Part shown: positions 34,718 to 42,807 of the stretch, piece after piece
How positions within the stretch are numbered: position 1 is the stretch's first letter
Layout: each line of letters opens with the position of its first letter
Origin: an uncultured Bacteroidota bacterium
GTDB lineage: Bacteria > Bacteroidota > Bacteroidia > Flavobacteriales > Flavobacteriaceae
Direction of reading: 5' to 3'
Assembly: GCA_902509675.1 (NCBI GenBank)
Contig: CABWYN010000009.1
Location: 1 to 42,807, forward strand
DNA length: 42,807 bases
Translations under genes and position numbers: made by a program
The notes under the pieces: generated by a model
Database searches by the model: none
What the model was told of the DNA's origin: nothing
What the model saw: the letters and a program-made list of their open reading frames with translations, nothing else

Positions 34718-35047
34718 ATGGATATTAAAAATTCAAAAGCTGCTCAAACTACAAAGACCTACAATCGTGATCAAATTGAAAACGAAACCGATAATATTTA
34801 TCAGGCTATTTCAATCATTTCAAAAAGGGCTGAGCAGATCAAAGGAGATGTAAAAAAAGAACTAATTGAAAAGTTAGATGAATTTGCAACTTATAATGAC
34901 AGTTTAGAGGAAATTTTTGAAAATAAAGAACAAATTGAAGTTTCTAAATTTTACGAAAGATTACCAAAACCACACGCTGTGGCAATTCAGGAATGGTTAG
35001 AAGATAAAGTTTATCATAGAGATAGTAAAGAGGAAATCGAAGAATAA
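34718..35047 (+). CDS. rpoZ: RNA polymerase omega subunit, flavobacterial type
   Basis: 109 residues. It lacks the classic AR(V/I)T start of proteobacterial omega but matches the Bacteroidota form: TKTYNRDQIENETDNIYQA and SIISKRAEQIKGDVKKEL with a C-terminal acidic tail (FYERLPKPHAVAIQEWLED). It stabilises the beta' subunit. 10 bp after bamD and 3 bp before coaBC. Confidence 0.88.
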   Translation: MDIKNSKAAQTTKTYNRDQIENETDNIYQAISIISKRAEQIKGDVKKELIEKLDEFATYNDSLEEIFENKEQIEVSKFYERLPKPHAVAIQEWLEDKVYHRDSKEEIEE

Positions 35048-35050
35048 AAA

Positions 35051-36254
35051 ATGTCAGTCTTAAGCGGTAAAAATATCCTTCTCGGAATTTCAGGTGGTAT
35101 TGCTGCTTACAAAACTCCAAATATAGTTAGAGCCTTAATTAAAGAAGGTGCAGATGTAAAGGTTGTGATGACCGATGCAGCAAAAGATTTTGTAACCCCG
35201 CTATCTCTGTCAACGGTTTCAAATAATCCCGTTTATTCAACTTTTAAGTCAGATGAAAAGGATGGAACATGGAATAATCATGTAGAACTTGGTTTATGGT
35301 GTGATTTTATGATCATTTGCCCAGCAACTGCAAATACACTTTTTAAGATGGCTAATGGCAATTGCGATAACCTTTTAATTGCTGTTTATCTATCATGTAA
35401 ATCAAAGGTTTTCTTTGCTCCGGCAATGGATTTAGACATGTACAAACACAAGTCTACTAAAAAAATCAATTGCTCAATTACAATCTTTTAATAATATTTT
35501 AATTCCTCCCGCGGTTGGTGAATTAGCTAGCGGATTGATTGGTGAAGGAAGATTGCCAGAACCCGATGAAATCACTGATTTTTTGATTGATCACTATTCT
35601 TCAACATTACCGTTAAATAATAAAAATGTTCTAATTACTGCAGGGCCTACAATTGAAGAAATTGATCCAGTAAGATTTATTTCAAATCATTCAACTGGAA
35701 AAATGGGCTTTGCACTTGCCCAAGAGGCAATCAATTTGGGAGCAAATGTCACTTTAATAAGCGGTCCGAGTAATCTTGACATAAAGTCTAATAAATTAAG
35801 TATTATTAATGTAAAGACTAGTGATGAAATGTTTGTGAAAACGATGAGTTTTTATGACACATCAGATATTGTGATTATGTCTGCAGCTGTTAGTGACTAT
35901 AAGCCTGCTGAGTTTTCGGAAAAAAAATTAAAAAAGAACAATAAAGAACTAAATGTAAAGTTTAAAAAGACAAAGGATATTCTTTTTGAACTGGGAAAAA
36001 TTAAGTCAAAGCAGTTTTTAGTTGGTTTTGCATTGGAAAATGAAAATGAGACCGAAAATGCTAAAATTAAGATGAAAAAGAAAAATTTAGATTTAATTGT
36101 GCTAAATTCATTAAACGATAAAGGGGCGGGTTTTGGATACGACACAAATAAAGTTAAGATAATTGATTCTCTTAATAAGACACATAGTTATAAACTAAAG
36201 CAAAAGACAGAGGTTGCTGAGGATATTTTTAAACACATAATTCAAACAATTTGA
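35051..36254 (+). pseudogene. coaBC: coaBC: phosphopantothenoylcysteine decarboxylase/synthetase with a frameshift at A7
   Basis: Makes 4'-phosphopantetheine from phosphopantothenate and cysteine. The CoaC half (to 35491) has GGIAAYKTPN, the active His in NHVELG, and FAPAMDLDMYKH. The CoaB half (from about 35535) has LITAGPTIEEIDPVRFISNHS and AAVSDYKPAEF. They are in different frames. At 35459-35465 there is a run of seven A; dropping one A restores IAQLQSFNNILIPPAVGELA, the expected CoaBC link sequence, and joins both halves into one protein of about 400 residues. Either a sequencing/assembly homopolymer error, a mutation, or slippage on A7. The rest of the gene is intact, so a true loss is less likely. 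Confidence 0.85.
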
Positions 36255-37135
36255 AACATTTTTATTTAATCTTTTTATTAAGTTTTACTCAAATATGTGC
36301 GCAAGAATTAAATTGCAGCGTAGTAGTTGATGCCAGACAAACAGGAGATGAAAATCTACAGATTTTTAAAACGCTCGAATCGCAATTGACTGAATTTATT
36401 AATAACAATAGCTGGACAGGAAGACTGGTTAGACCGAATGAAAAAATCGATTGTTCAATGTTTATAAATATTAACTCATATGATAATGATATTTTTCAGG
36501 GAACTATTCAAATACAATCCTCCAGGCCCATATATAATTCATCTTACAACTCTTTAGTCTATAATTTTAACGATAGAAATTTTTCTTTTAGGTATCAAGA
36601 ATTTCAAAATCTTTCATTTAATGAAAATCAATTTGAAAATAATTTAGTTTCTGTAATTGCCTTTCATATAAATATGATTCTTGGTATTGATTCAGATACA
36701 TTTGAACTTAACTCTGGGACACCCTACTTTAATATGGCTCAGAAAATATTAGATTTTTCCCAGCAAAAGGGTTTCAGAGGTTGGGGCCCAAGTGATGGAT
36801 TACAATCAAGATATTATTTAATTGATAATATTTTATCACCAACATATAAGGAGTATAGAAAATCAATGTATGATTATCATATCAAAGGATTGGATATTAT
36901 GGCTACGCAACCTAAAGCTAGTAAAGAATCCATCGTTAAATCTATTATGCTCCTCGGTCAGATGGACAAGAGAAGGCCTAATTCTTACATTATGAGGGTG
37001 TTTTTTGACACAAAAGCAGATGAAATATTAGATATTTTTAGTGCTGGTCCTAAAGTCCCTGTAACAAATTTAGTTTCGACACTTAGTAAAATTGCATCAA
37101 ATCACTCAGACAAGTGGAGAAATATTAGTTTTTAA
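36251..37135 (+). CDS. DUF4835 family protein, secreted
   Basis: 294 residues. It starts with TTG at 36251, overlapping the coaBC stop as TTGA, which gives a clean signal peptide (HFYLIFLLSFTQICAQELN, cleaved after AQ). The body matches the flavobacterial DUF4835 family in N-terminal LNCSVVVDARQTGDENLQIF and in KGFRGWGPSDGLQSRYYL. It sits in the fixed order coaBC-DUF4835-recN. Function is unknown. Confidence 0.87.
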   Translation: MKHFYLIFLLSFTQICAQELNCSVVVDARQTGDENLQIFKTLESQLTEFINNNSWTGRLVRPNEKIDCSMFININSYDNDIFQGTIQIQSSRPIYNSSYNSLVYNFNDRNFSFRYQEFQNLSFNENQFENNLVSVIAFHINMILGIDSDTFELNSGTPYFNMAQKILDFSQQKGFRGWGPSDGLQSRYYLIDNILSPTYKEYRKSMYDYHIKGLDIMATQPKASKESIVKSIMLLGQMDKRRPNSYIMRVFFDTKADEILDIFSAGPKVPVTNLVSTLSKIASNHSDKWRNISF

Positions 37136-37167
37136 ATAACTGCTTTTAATAATAATTAAGATTTAAA

Positions 37168-38820
37168 ATGTTAAAATCTCTTACCATTAAGAATTACCTA
37201 TTGATCGATGAGCTTTCGGTTTCTTTTAATAATGGATTTACCGTCATAACTGGAGAAACAGGTGCTGGAAAATCAGTATTAGTGGGGGGGATTTCATTAA
37301 TTTTAGGTAAAAGAGCTGACCTGTCTGTTAACAGAGACAAGTCACAAAAATGTATTATCGAGGGCGTTTTTGATATTGGTTCTTATAACTTAAAATCTCT
37401 GTTTGATGATCAAGAGTTAGATTATGACACGGAAACGATTTTGAGAAGAGAAATATCGTCATCTGGAAAATCAAGAGCATTTATTAACGACAGCCCTGTA
37501 AATTTAGGTCAATTATCAGCAATTGGTTCTAAGATTATTGATATTCATTCTCAATATCAAAATTTAGAAATATTAGAAGACGACTTTCAATTTAATATTT
37601 TAGACAGCATTTCTAATAACAATGATAATGTGTTGGAATATGAAAATTTGCTTCATTCTTACAAAACAAAAAAAGAAGATTTAAATTTCCATATTAACGA
37701 AAGAAAAAATTTAATTCAATCTATTGATTATAACCGATTTATTTTAGATGAAATTGACAATTCTAAGGTGTTAAATGAGAATTTGGAAGATCTAGAAAAT
37801 ACACAGAGTTCTCTTTCAAATTTTGAAGAGATTTCAAGTGAGCTAAATTTCAGTAGTCAGTTAATAAATAATGAGGATTTAGGTATTGTATCTAATCTGT
37901 TGAAACTTAAAAATTCTATTTCAAAAATTTCTGAAAATTCAAAAAAATATAAATTAATTTCAGAAAGAATAAATTCCTTAAAAATTGAAATGGATGATAT
38001 AGCTTTTGAGATAGATTCTATTTTAAATTCCTTGGAGCAAAATCCAGAGAAATTAAATAATGTAATTGCTAAAATTGATTCAATAAATAACTTGTTTAGA
38101 AAACATTCGATTTCGAGTATAAGAGATCTGGTCGAGTTTAGAGACAAATTAGCCTTAAAGGTAGAATCAACGGAAAATATAGATCAAAAAATATCTAATC
38201 TTGAAAAGGAATGTCTATCTCTGAAAGATCAGATAAAACAAATTGGACAAAAAATACATGAGGGTAGACTTTCTGTTATTCCTGATTTTATTAGTCGTAT
38301 TGAACACGTTTTGAACGACTTGGGGATGAAAAATTCTAAATTTAAAATAGATTTAATTTTATCTGATAAATTTTATAAAAAGGGAATGGATGAAATACAG
38401 TTTTTATTTAAAGCTAATAAGGGGTATGACTTTAAAAAAATAAAAGAGGCTGCATCTGGGGGAGAAATGTCAAGAATTATGCTCGCTATTAAATCCATAA
38501 TGGCAAATTACAACCAGTTACCGTCTATCATCTTTGATGAAATTGACACAGGTGTTTCAGGAGAAATTTCCAAAAAAATGGGAAAAATCATGAAAAATCT
38601 TGGCTCTAAACTCCAAACCTTTTCAATTACTCATTTACCGCAGATTGCTGCCATGGGTGAATCTCATTTTAAAATCTATAAATCCGATGAGGAAGGATTT
38701 ACTAAAACAATGATGTTAAGATTAAATGAAAATGATAGAATTGTTGAGATAGCAAAAATGTTAGAAGGTAATAATGCTTCAGAATCCGCATTTATACACG
38801 CAAAACAGTTACTTAATTAA
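37168..38820 (+). CDS. recN: DNA repair protein RecN
   Basis: 550 residues, SMC-like ATPase for double-strand break repair. Walker A GETGAGKSVL (about 30-39), two long coiled-coil segments (about 150-390), the signature ASGGEMSRIMLAI (about 430), Walker B IIFDEIDTGVSG (about 455), and a final ITHLPQIAA. The start ATG at 37168 gives the common N-terminus MLKSLTIKNYLLIDELSV. Confidence 0.96.
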   Translation: MLKSLTIKNYLLIDELSVSFNNGFTVITGETGAGKSVLVGGISLILGKRADLSVNRDKSQKCIIEGVFDIGSYNLKSLFDDQELDYDTETILRREISSSGKSRAFINDSPVNLGQLSAIGSKIIDIHSQYQNLEILEDDFQFNILDSISNNNDNVLEYENLLHSYKTKKEDLNFHINERKNLIQSIDYNRFILDEIDNSKVLNENLEDLENTQSSLSNFEEISSELNFSSQLINNEDLGIVSNLLKLKNSISKISENSKKYKLISERINSLKIEMDDIAFEIDSILNSLEQNPEKLNNVIAKIDSINNLFRKHSISSIRDLVEFRDKLALKVESTENIDQKISNLEKECLSLKDQIKQIGQKIHEGRLSVIPDFISRIEHVLNDLGMKNSKFKIDLILSDKFYKKGMDEIQFLFKANKGYDFKKIKEAASGGEMSRIMLAIKSIMANYNQLPSIIFDEIDTGVSGEISKKMGKIMKNLGSKLQTFSITHLPQIAAMGESHFKIYKSDEEGFTKTMMLRLNENDRIVEIAKMLEGNNASESAFIHAKQLLN

Positions 38821-38850
38821 TCTTATATTTACTAAATCAAAAATATTTAT

Positions 38851-39666
38851 ATGTCACACGGTCTATTAAAAGGAAAGAAAGGAATCATTTTTGGAGCACT
38901 AGATCCAAATTCAATTGCATGGATTACCGCAGAAAGAGTATTTGAAGAAGGAGGGACGTTTGTTTTAACTAATGCCCCAGTTGCAATGAGAATGGGGCAA
39001 ATCAATGAATTAGCAGAAAAAACAAATTCTAAAGTGATTGCTGCTGATGCCACTTCAATTGAAGATTTAGAAAATTTAATAAACAATTCCATGGAAATTT
39101 TAGGTGGGAAGTTGGATTTTGTTTTGCATTCTATTGGAATGTCGATTAATGTCAGAAAAGGTAAAGCATATACAGATCAGAATTATGATTGGACGCATAA
39201 AGGATTGGATGTTTCTGCAATGTCTTTCCATAGAGTGATGCAGACCCTTTATAAGAACGATGCTATGAACGAATGGGGTAGTATTGTTGCCCTATCATAC
39301 ATGGCTGCACAGCGTGTTTTTCCTGATTACAATGACATGGCTGATAACAAGGCTTATCTAGAAAGTGTCGCAAGAAGTTTTGGTTACTTTTTCGGAAAAG
39401 ATAAAAAAGTCAGAGTTAACACTATCTCTCAGTCACCTACACCAACTACTGCAGGTCAGGGCGTTAAAGGATTTGATGGTTTTATTAAATACGCTGAGAA
39501 AATGTCTCCGCTTGGTAATGCAACAGCTATGGACTGTGCTAATTACACTATTACCCTTTTTAGTGATTTAACAAAAAGAGTAACTCTGCAAAATTTGTAC
39601 AATGATGGTGGTTTCAGTAATATGGGTGTAAGTGATGGAATAATGGATATAATTGAAAATTCTTAA
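38851..39666 (+). CDS. fabI: Enoyl-[acyl-carrier-protein] reductase (NADH)
   Basis: 271 residues. Last reductive step of fatty acid elongation. The N-terminal KGKKGIIFGALDPNSIAWIT is the SDR nucleotide-binding segment of FabI, with VLHSIGMS and the catalytic pair in YNDMADNKAYLE (Tyr-x6-Lys). The order recN-fabI fits other flavobacteria. Together with accA earlier in the window it serves the FAS II pathway. Confidence 0.95.
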   Translation: MSHGLLKGKKGIIFGALDPNSIAWITAERVFEEGGTFVLTNAPVAMRMGQINELAEKTNSKVIAADATSIEDLENLINNSMEILGGKLDFVLHSIGMSINVRKGKAYTDQNYDWTHKGLDVSAMSFHRVMQTLYKNDAMNEWGSIVALSYMAAQRVFPDYNDMADNKAYLESVARSFGYFFGKDKKVRVNTISQSPTPTTAGQGVKGFDGFIKYAEKMSPLGNATAMDCANYTITLFSDLTKRVTLQNLYNDGGFSNMGVSDGIMDIIENS

Positions 39667-39719
39667 CTAATTTTTATCATATTCTTAAATAATCCGTTAA
39701 CTATTTAATTTTTTTCTAG

Positions 39720-39748
39720 TTGTAATTGCTTGTTTTTTAATAAATTAG
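39720..39748 (+). promoter_or_regulatory. Possible promoter TTG-N18-TAAATTAG for the T9SS cargo gene
   Basis: TTG at 39720-39722 and TAAATTAG at 39741-39748 are spaced 18 nt, with one mismatch to the -7 consensus. It is the best candidate in the 122-bp intergenic gap and would give a leader of about 35 nt. Confidence 0.3.
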
Positions 39749-39788
39749 AGTTTACTATTTTAATTTAAAATTAATTAATCAATACAAT

Positions 39789-41639
39789 ATGAAAAAAAAT
39801 TACATTTATTATACATTATTTTTTCTATTTTCTTTATCTGTTAACTCTCAGGTTGTATTAGGTGATGGAGATATATTAAACTCCGCTTTGCCAATTGAAG
39901 CATTTTATGGGTATAGCTATTCTCAGTCTATATATAATTCAAATCAAATAAACGCTTCAGGATCAATTACTGGAGTTTCATATACAGCAACCGAAAGCAC
40001 CACATTAGCAACAAGTGGTCAGTGGGTTGTTTATGTGGGTTTAACTGAGAAAGAAAATTTTGAAAGTACAACAGACTGGATTCCGATTTCAGAATTAACG
40101 CAGGTTTATGCAGCTACAGCTGAAGCTCCTACTACAATTTCTGAAGAAGGAGTGGTTACTATAACATTTGATACACCTTTTGAATACGATGGGACTTCAA
40201 ATTTAGTTGTTGCTGTTGAAGAAAATCAAGATGGATATGATTCCTCAGTTGACGATTTTTATTCCTCTGAGGCTAATCAAATTGCTTCAATTTATTATTA
40301 CAGTGACAGTGTAAATCCTGATCCAACAGATCCTCCAACAGGTAATATTACACAAAACTATCCCAATATTGTTTTAGAGGGAATTACTCAGGATTGTCCT
40401 AATCCAACTGGATTCACAACAGATGGATTTACTGCAACATCAGCAACTATTTCATGGGATGGTGGAAGTTCTGAGGCATTTGAATATGTTTATTCTGACA
40501 CGGAACCAGAAGGTGCAGGTGAATCAATTTCAAGCTCTACAGTTACTGTTGATAATCTTGATAGTGAATCAACAGAGCATACAGTCTGGGTAAGAAGTGT
40601 TTGTGGTGATACTGCTAGTGCTTGGATTTCATACACTTTTTCAAATCTTTGCGCAATGCCAGTTTTAAACTCATGGACAATGACTCAGGACGGAGCGGTT
40701 TTCAACGGATTAGATATTGAAGGTGCTGTTGGATATCAAATTGAATACAGTACTGAAATGTTTGTTCCGGGTGACGGAACAGCAACTGTTTACGAGTTTT
40801 ATGAATATCCAAACCAAATTAGTGGACTTGAAGGAAGCACAACTTATTATTTTTCTCTAAGAACAGTTTGTGGGGACGGATTTTATTCTGATTGGTCTGA
40901 TGGTGGTAATGATGGTCCTGACGAATGGACAACTCAGGGATTAACCTGTGAGCCTGCTTTAAACTGTACTGTTGGAGATGGTTTTGCTAGTTTAGTCTTT
41001 GGTGATATAGATAATTCTGAATCAGGCTGTTCCAATGCTGGATTTGGAAACTTTACTGATTTAAGTACTGATTTAGCTCAAGGTGACACCTATGATGTTA
41101 CAATGACAACTGGTTATGGAAATCAATATGTAAGAGCGTGGATTGACTTTAACGATGATTATATCTATACTGCTGATGAGTTAGTTGTTGATAACTACAT
41201 TATTGGTGAAGGACTATCTTCTGGTACACACGAAGGAACTACTCAATTTACTATCCCATCTGAGGCTACTTTGGGATCACATTTCATTCGATTTAAATCG
41301 AATTGGAATGCTGTAGTACCGGATGACCCTTGTGAAGCAACTACTTATGGTGAAACCGAGGAGTACACGGTGAACATAGTTGAGTCGCTTGGTATTTCTG
41401 ATGTAGATCTTTTAAACCTTAGAATTTATCCTAATCCAGTTGATGGGAATACAGTAACTATTCTTTCATCTGTTTCAGGAAATAAATTTGTTGAGGTTTT
41501 TGACATCAACGGTAGAAAAGTAATTTCTACAACTATTTCTAATGATGATTTAGATGTATCTAACCTTGTAAGTGGTTTTTACACAACAAGAGTGACAATT
41601 GAAGGTAAGAGTAGTGTATCTAAATTGATTGTCAAATAA
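39789..41639 (+). CDS. T9SS-secreted protein with fibronectin III and GEVED domains
   Basis: 616 residues. Signal peptide KKNYIYYTLFFLFSLSVNSQ, then beta-rich modules. A fibronectin type III domain (about 205-290) has CPNPTGFTTDGFTATSATIS and HTVWVRSVCG; a second FN3-like module follows (about 290-385). A GEVED domain (about 440-540) has WIDFNDDYIYTADELV. The C-terminus LRIYPNPVDGNTVTI...GFYTTRVTIEGKSSVSKLIVK is a type A T9SS sorting domain. Predicted to be exported by the type IX system and attached to or released from the surface, likely an adhesin. No catalytic domain is visible. It is followed by a strong terminator. Confidence 0.87.
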   Translation: MKKNYIYYTLFFLFSLSVNSQVVLGDGDILNSALPIEAFYGYSYSQSIYNSNQINASGSITGVSYTATESTTLATSGQWVVYVGLTEKENFESTTDWIPISELTQVYAATAEAPTTISEEGVVTITFDTPFEYDGTSNLVVAVEENQDGYDSSVDDFYSSEANQIASIYYYSDSVNPDPTDPPTGNITQNYPNIVLEGITQDCPNPTGFTTDGFTATSATISWDGGSSEAFEYVYSDTEPEGAGESISSSTVTVDNLDSESTEHTVWVRSVCGDTASAWISYTFSNLCAMPVLNSWTMTQDGAVFNGLDIEGAVGYQIEYSTEMFVPGDGTATVYEFYEYPNQISGLEGSTTYYFSLRTVCGDGFYSDWSDGGNDGPDEWTTQGLTCEPALNCTVGDGFASLVFGDIDNSESGCSNAGFGNFTDLSTDLAQGDTYDVTMTTGYGNQYVRAWIDFNDDYIYTADELVVDNYIIGEGLSSGTHEGTTQFTIPSEATLGSHFIRFKSNWNAVVPDDPCEATTYGETEEYTVNIVESLGISDVDLLNLRIYPNPVDGNTVTILSSVSGNKFVEVFDINGRKVISTTISNDDLDVSNLVSGFYTTRVTIEGKSSVSKLIVK

Positions 41640-41663
41640 ATTAAATTAACCAAATTTTAAAAA

Positions 41664-41691
41664 GGGTTTAGTTTTCTAAACCCTTTTTTTT
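41664..41691 (+). terminator. Rho-independent terminator after the T9SS cargo gene
   Basis: Perfect 8-bp stem GGGTTTAG/CTAAACCC with a TTTT loop, followed by eight T. It lies 24 nt after the stop codon. Confidence 0.88.
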
Positions 41692-41713
41692 ATTTATTGT
41701 TTAATTTTACATT

Positions 41714-42718
41714 ATGTTTTCTAAAGATATTTCTTTTATAATTCCCGTTTATAATAGACCTCAGGAAATTAACGAGCTACTAATTAGTTTTAACAACCTG
41801 TTAGGTTCCAAAGACTTTGAAATCGTAATTATTGAAGATGGTTCAGACTTACACTGCAAGGATATTGCAAATCTTTTTCAGGATAAATTAAATATTAGCT
41901 ATTTTTTCAAAGATAATTCGGGTCCTGGGGATTCTAGAAATTATGGTATGAGAATAGCTAAAGGAAATTACTTTATTATTCTTGACTCGGACTGTATTCT
42001 TCCAAAAGATTATATGCTTAGTTTAATGAGTAATTTAAAAAACAATTATTACGATTGTTTTGGTGGAGTAGACGATTCTCACGAATCATTTAGCTATTTT
42101 CAAAAAGCTGTAAGTTTTTCAATGACATCTTTCATTACTACAGGACATATTAGAGGAGGGAATAAGTCTAAAAATTTCCAACCTAGAAGTTTTAATATGG
42201 GTATTTCAAAAGAGGCCTTCGATAAAAGTGGAGGTTTTGGCAAAATTCACCCAGGAGAAGATCCGGATTTATCTATTCGATTAAATAAACAAGGATTTAA
42301 CACAGGATTGTATACTAGTGTTAAGGTTTTCCACAAAAGAAGAATATCAGTATCAAGTTTTTTTAAACAGGTTTATAAGTTTGGAGTTGCAAGATCAATT
42401 TTGAATAAATGGCATGAAAAAACAAGAAAAATTGCCTATTGGTTTCCGTTTTTTTTTACGATTTTATTTCTAACATCTATAGTCCTATACTTTTTTAAAC
42501 TTGACAACATTTTATTATCTATTTTTCTTGCTTATTTTACCTTGATTTTCTTGTTATCGTCTATTAAAAATAATCCTATTGTAGGTCTTTTATCAATCCT
42601 TACAACTATTATTCAGTTTTTTGGATACGGATATGGGTTCTTTAAGTCATATTTAATGCTTAAATTATGTAGAGATAAAGAAATTGAAAGAATTTTTCCA
42701 AATATGTTTTTTAACTAA
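41714..42718 (+). CDS. Glycosyltransferase family 2 membrane protein
   Basis: 334 residues. GT-A fold with SFIIPVYNRPQEINELL (1-20), VIIEDGSDL and the metal-binding LDSDCILPKDYM (DxD). GGVDDSHE and the later FNMGISKEAFDKSGGF and GEDPDLSIRL segments are in the acceptor-side region. Two or three transmembrane helices lie in the C-terminal third (about 240-315). Donor and acceptor cannot be named. It follows a terminator and precedes a membrane-protein gene at the window end; an envelope polysaccharide or glycolipid role is inferred. Confidence 0.87.
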   Translation: MFSKDISFIIPVYNRPQEINELLISFNNLLGSKDFEIVIIEDGSDLHCKDIANLFQDKLNISYFFKDNSGPGDSRNYGMRIAKGNYFIILDSDCILPKDYMLSLMSNLKNNYYDCFGGVDDSHESFSYFQKAVSFSMTSFITTGHIRGGNKSKNFQPRSFNMGISKEAFDKSGGFGKIHPGEDPDLSIRLNKQGFNTGLYTSVKVFHKRRISVSSFFKQVYKFGVARSILNKWHEKTRKIAYWFPFFFTILFLTSIVLYFFKLDNILLSIFLAYFTLIFLLSSIKNNPIVGLLSILTTIIQFFGYGYGFFKSYLMLKLCRDKEIERIFPNMFFN

Positions 42719-42724
42719 ATAAAT

Positions 42725-42807
42725 AATGAAGTTTTTTTCAAATAAAGGTAAATTAAACGTTTATATTTCATTCTTATTATTGGCAATTACTACATCCATC
42801 GTTGGTA
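42725..42807 (+). CDS. Membrane protein, N-terminal fragment cut by the window edge (YbbR-like candidate)
   Basis: An ATG at 42725, 6 nt after the GT2 stop, opens a frame running off the window: MKFFSNKGKLNVYISFLLLA then ITTSIVG. A basic N-terminus followed by one hydrophobic helix resembles CdaR/YbbR-like proteins, which often follow a GT2 gene in flavobacteria, but 27 residues are too few to decide. Confidence 0.55.

Noticed and set aside
35051-36254. Two independent genes coaC and coaB
   Set aside because: The link sequence between the two halves is encoded in the +1 frame directly after A7 and continues the family protein, so one frameshifted gene is the better reading.
1-42807. CRISPR arrays, insertion sequences, prophage or toxin-antitoxin/defence modules
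   Set aside because: No direct-repeat arrays, terminal inverted repeats with transposase, or phage genes seen; the only possible trace is the short ORF at 27026-27124.

Overview
This 42.8 kb window is chromosomal DNA from a low-GC (roughly 30% by eye), streamlined marine-type Flavobacteriia (Bacteroidota). The signs are: promoters of the Bacteroidota form TTG/TTTG-N~19-TAnnTTTG, almost no Shine-Dalgarno sequences, a type IX secretion C-terminal sorting domain, the flavobacterial order tgt-lptG-EamA-accA-dnaB, split transketolase and split 5'-nucleotidase genes, monomeric isocitrate dehydrogenase, and family proteins restricted to this group (flavobacterial RpoZ, DUF4835, DUF6095-like). Gene density is very high, with 1-15 bp overlaps at many junctions. 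I see no prophage, insertion sequence, CRISPR array or defence island. Most of the window is ordinary housekeeping DNA.

Layout. 1-4.1 kb: tRNA-Lys, aroK, a phosphoribosyltransferase, an FKBP lipoprotein with a Ca-binding-type acidic tail, and the two transketolase halves. 4.2-9.9 kb (+): tgt, lptG, a DMT transporter, accA, dnaB. 9.9-19.5 kb (-): htrA, trmD, rplS, a large unannotated structured RNA locus (about 16.35-16.85 kb), idh, murQ, a small membrane protein, thrS, infC, rpmI, rplT. 19.6-24.1 kb: dapF-GNAT-mltG (+), facing an RsmI-like methyltransferase and dnaA (-). 24.3-29.3 kb: thioesterase, ribD, GNAT, prmC, a 32-residue ORF, cutC, GH20 hexosaminidase. 29.4-38.8 kb: ligA, DUF2892 protein, split 5'-nucleotidase, a small hypothetical, bamD, rpoZ, coaBC (frameshifted at A7), DUF4835, recN. 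38.9-42.8 kb: fabI, a T9SS-secreted adhesin-like protein, a GT2 glycosyltransferase, and the start of a membrane protein.

How the genes work together. The set serves the cell envelope (lptG, bamD, mltG, murQ, hexosaminidase, accA/fabI, dapF), replication and repair (dnaA, dnaB, ligA, recN), and translation (thrS, infC, rpmI, rplT, rplS, trmD, tgt, prmC, rsmI-like).

The most interesting points are: (1) the ~500-nt RNA locus at 16.35-16.85 kb, with several stable hairpins capped by GNRA and cUUCGg tetraloops and a strong terminator, which matches neither tmRNA nor RNase P by its signature sequences; (2) three genes (infC, murQ, rsmI-like) whose family N-termini can only be reached from AUU/AUC/AUA-type start codons, which suggests non-AUG, possibly IF3-sensitive initiation; (3) a coaBC frameshift at an A7 run; (4) several promoters whose -7 box lies only 4-7 nt from the start codon, implying leaderless mRNAs.
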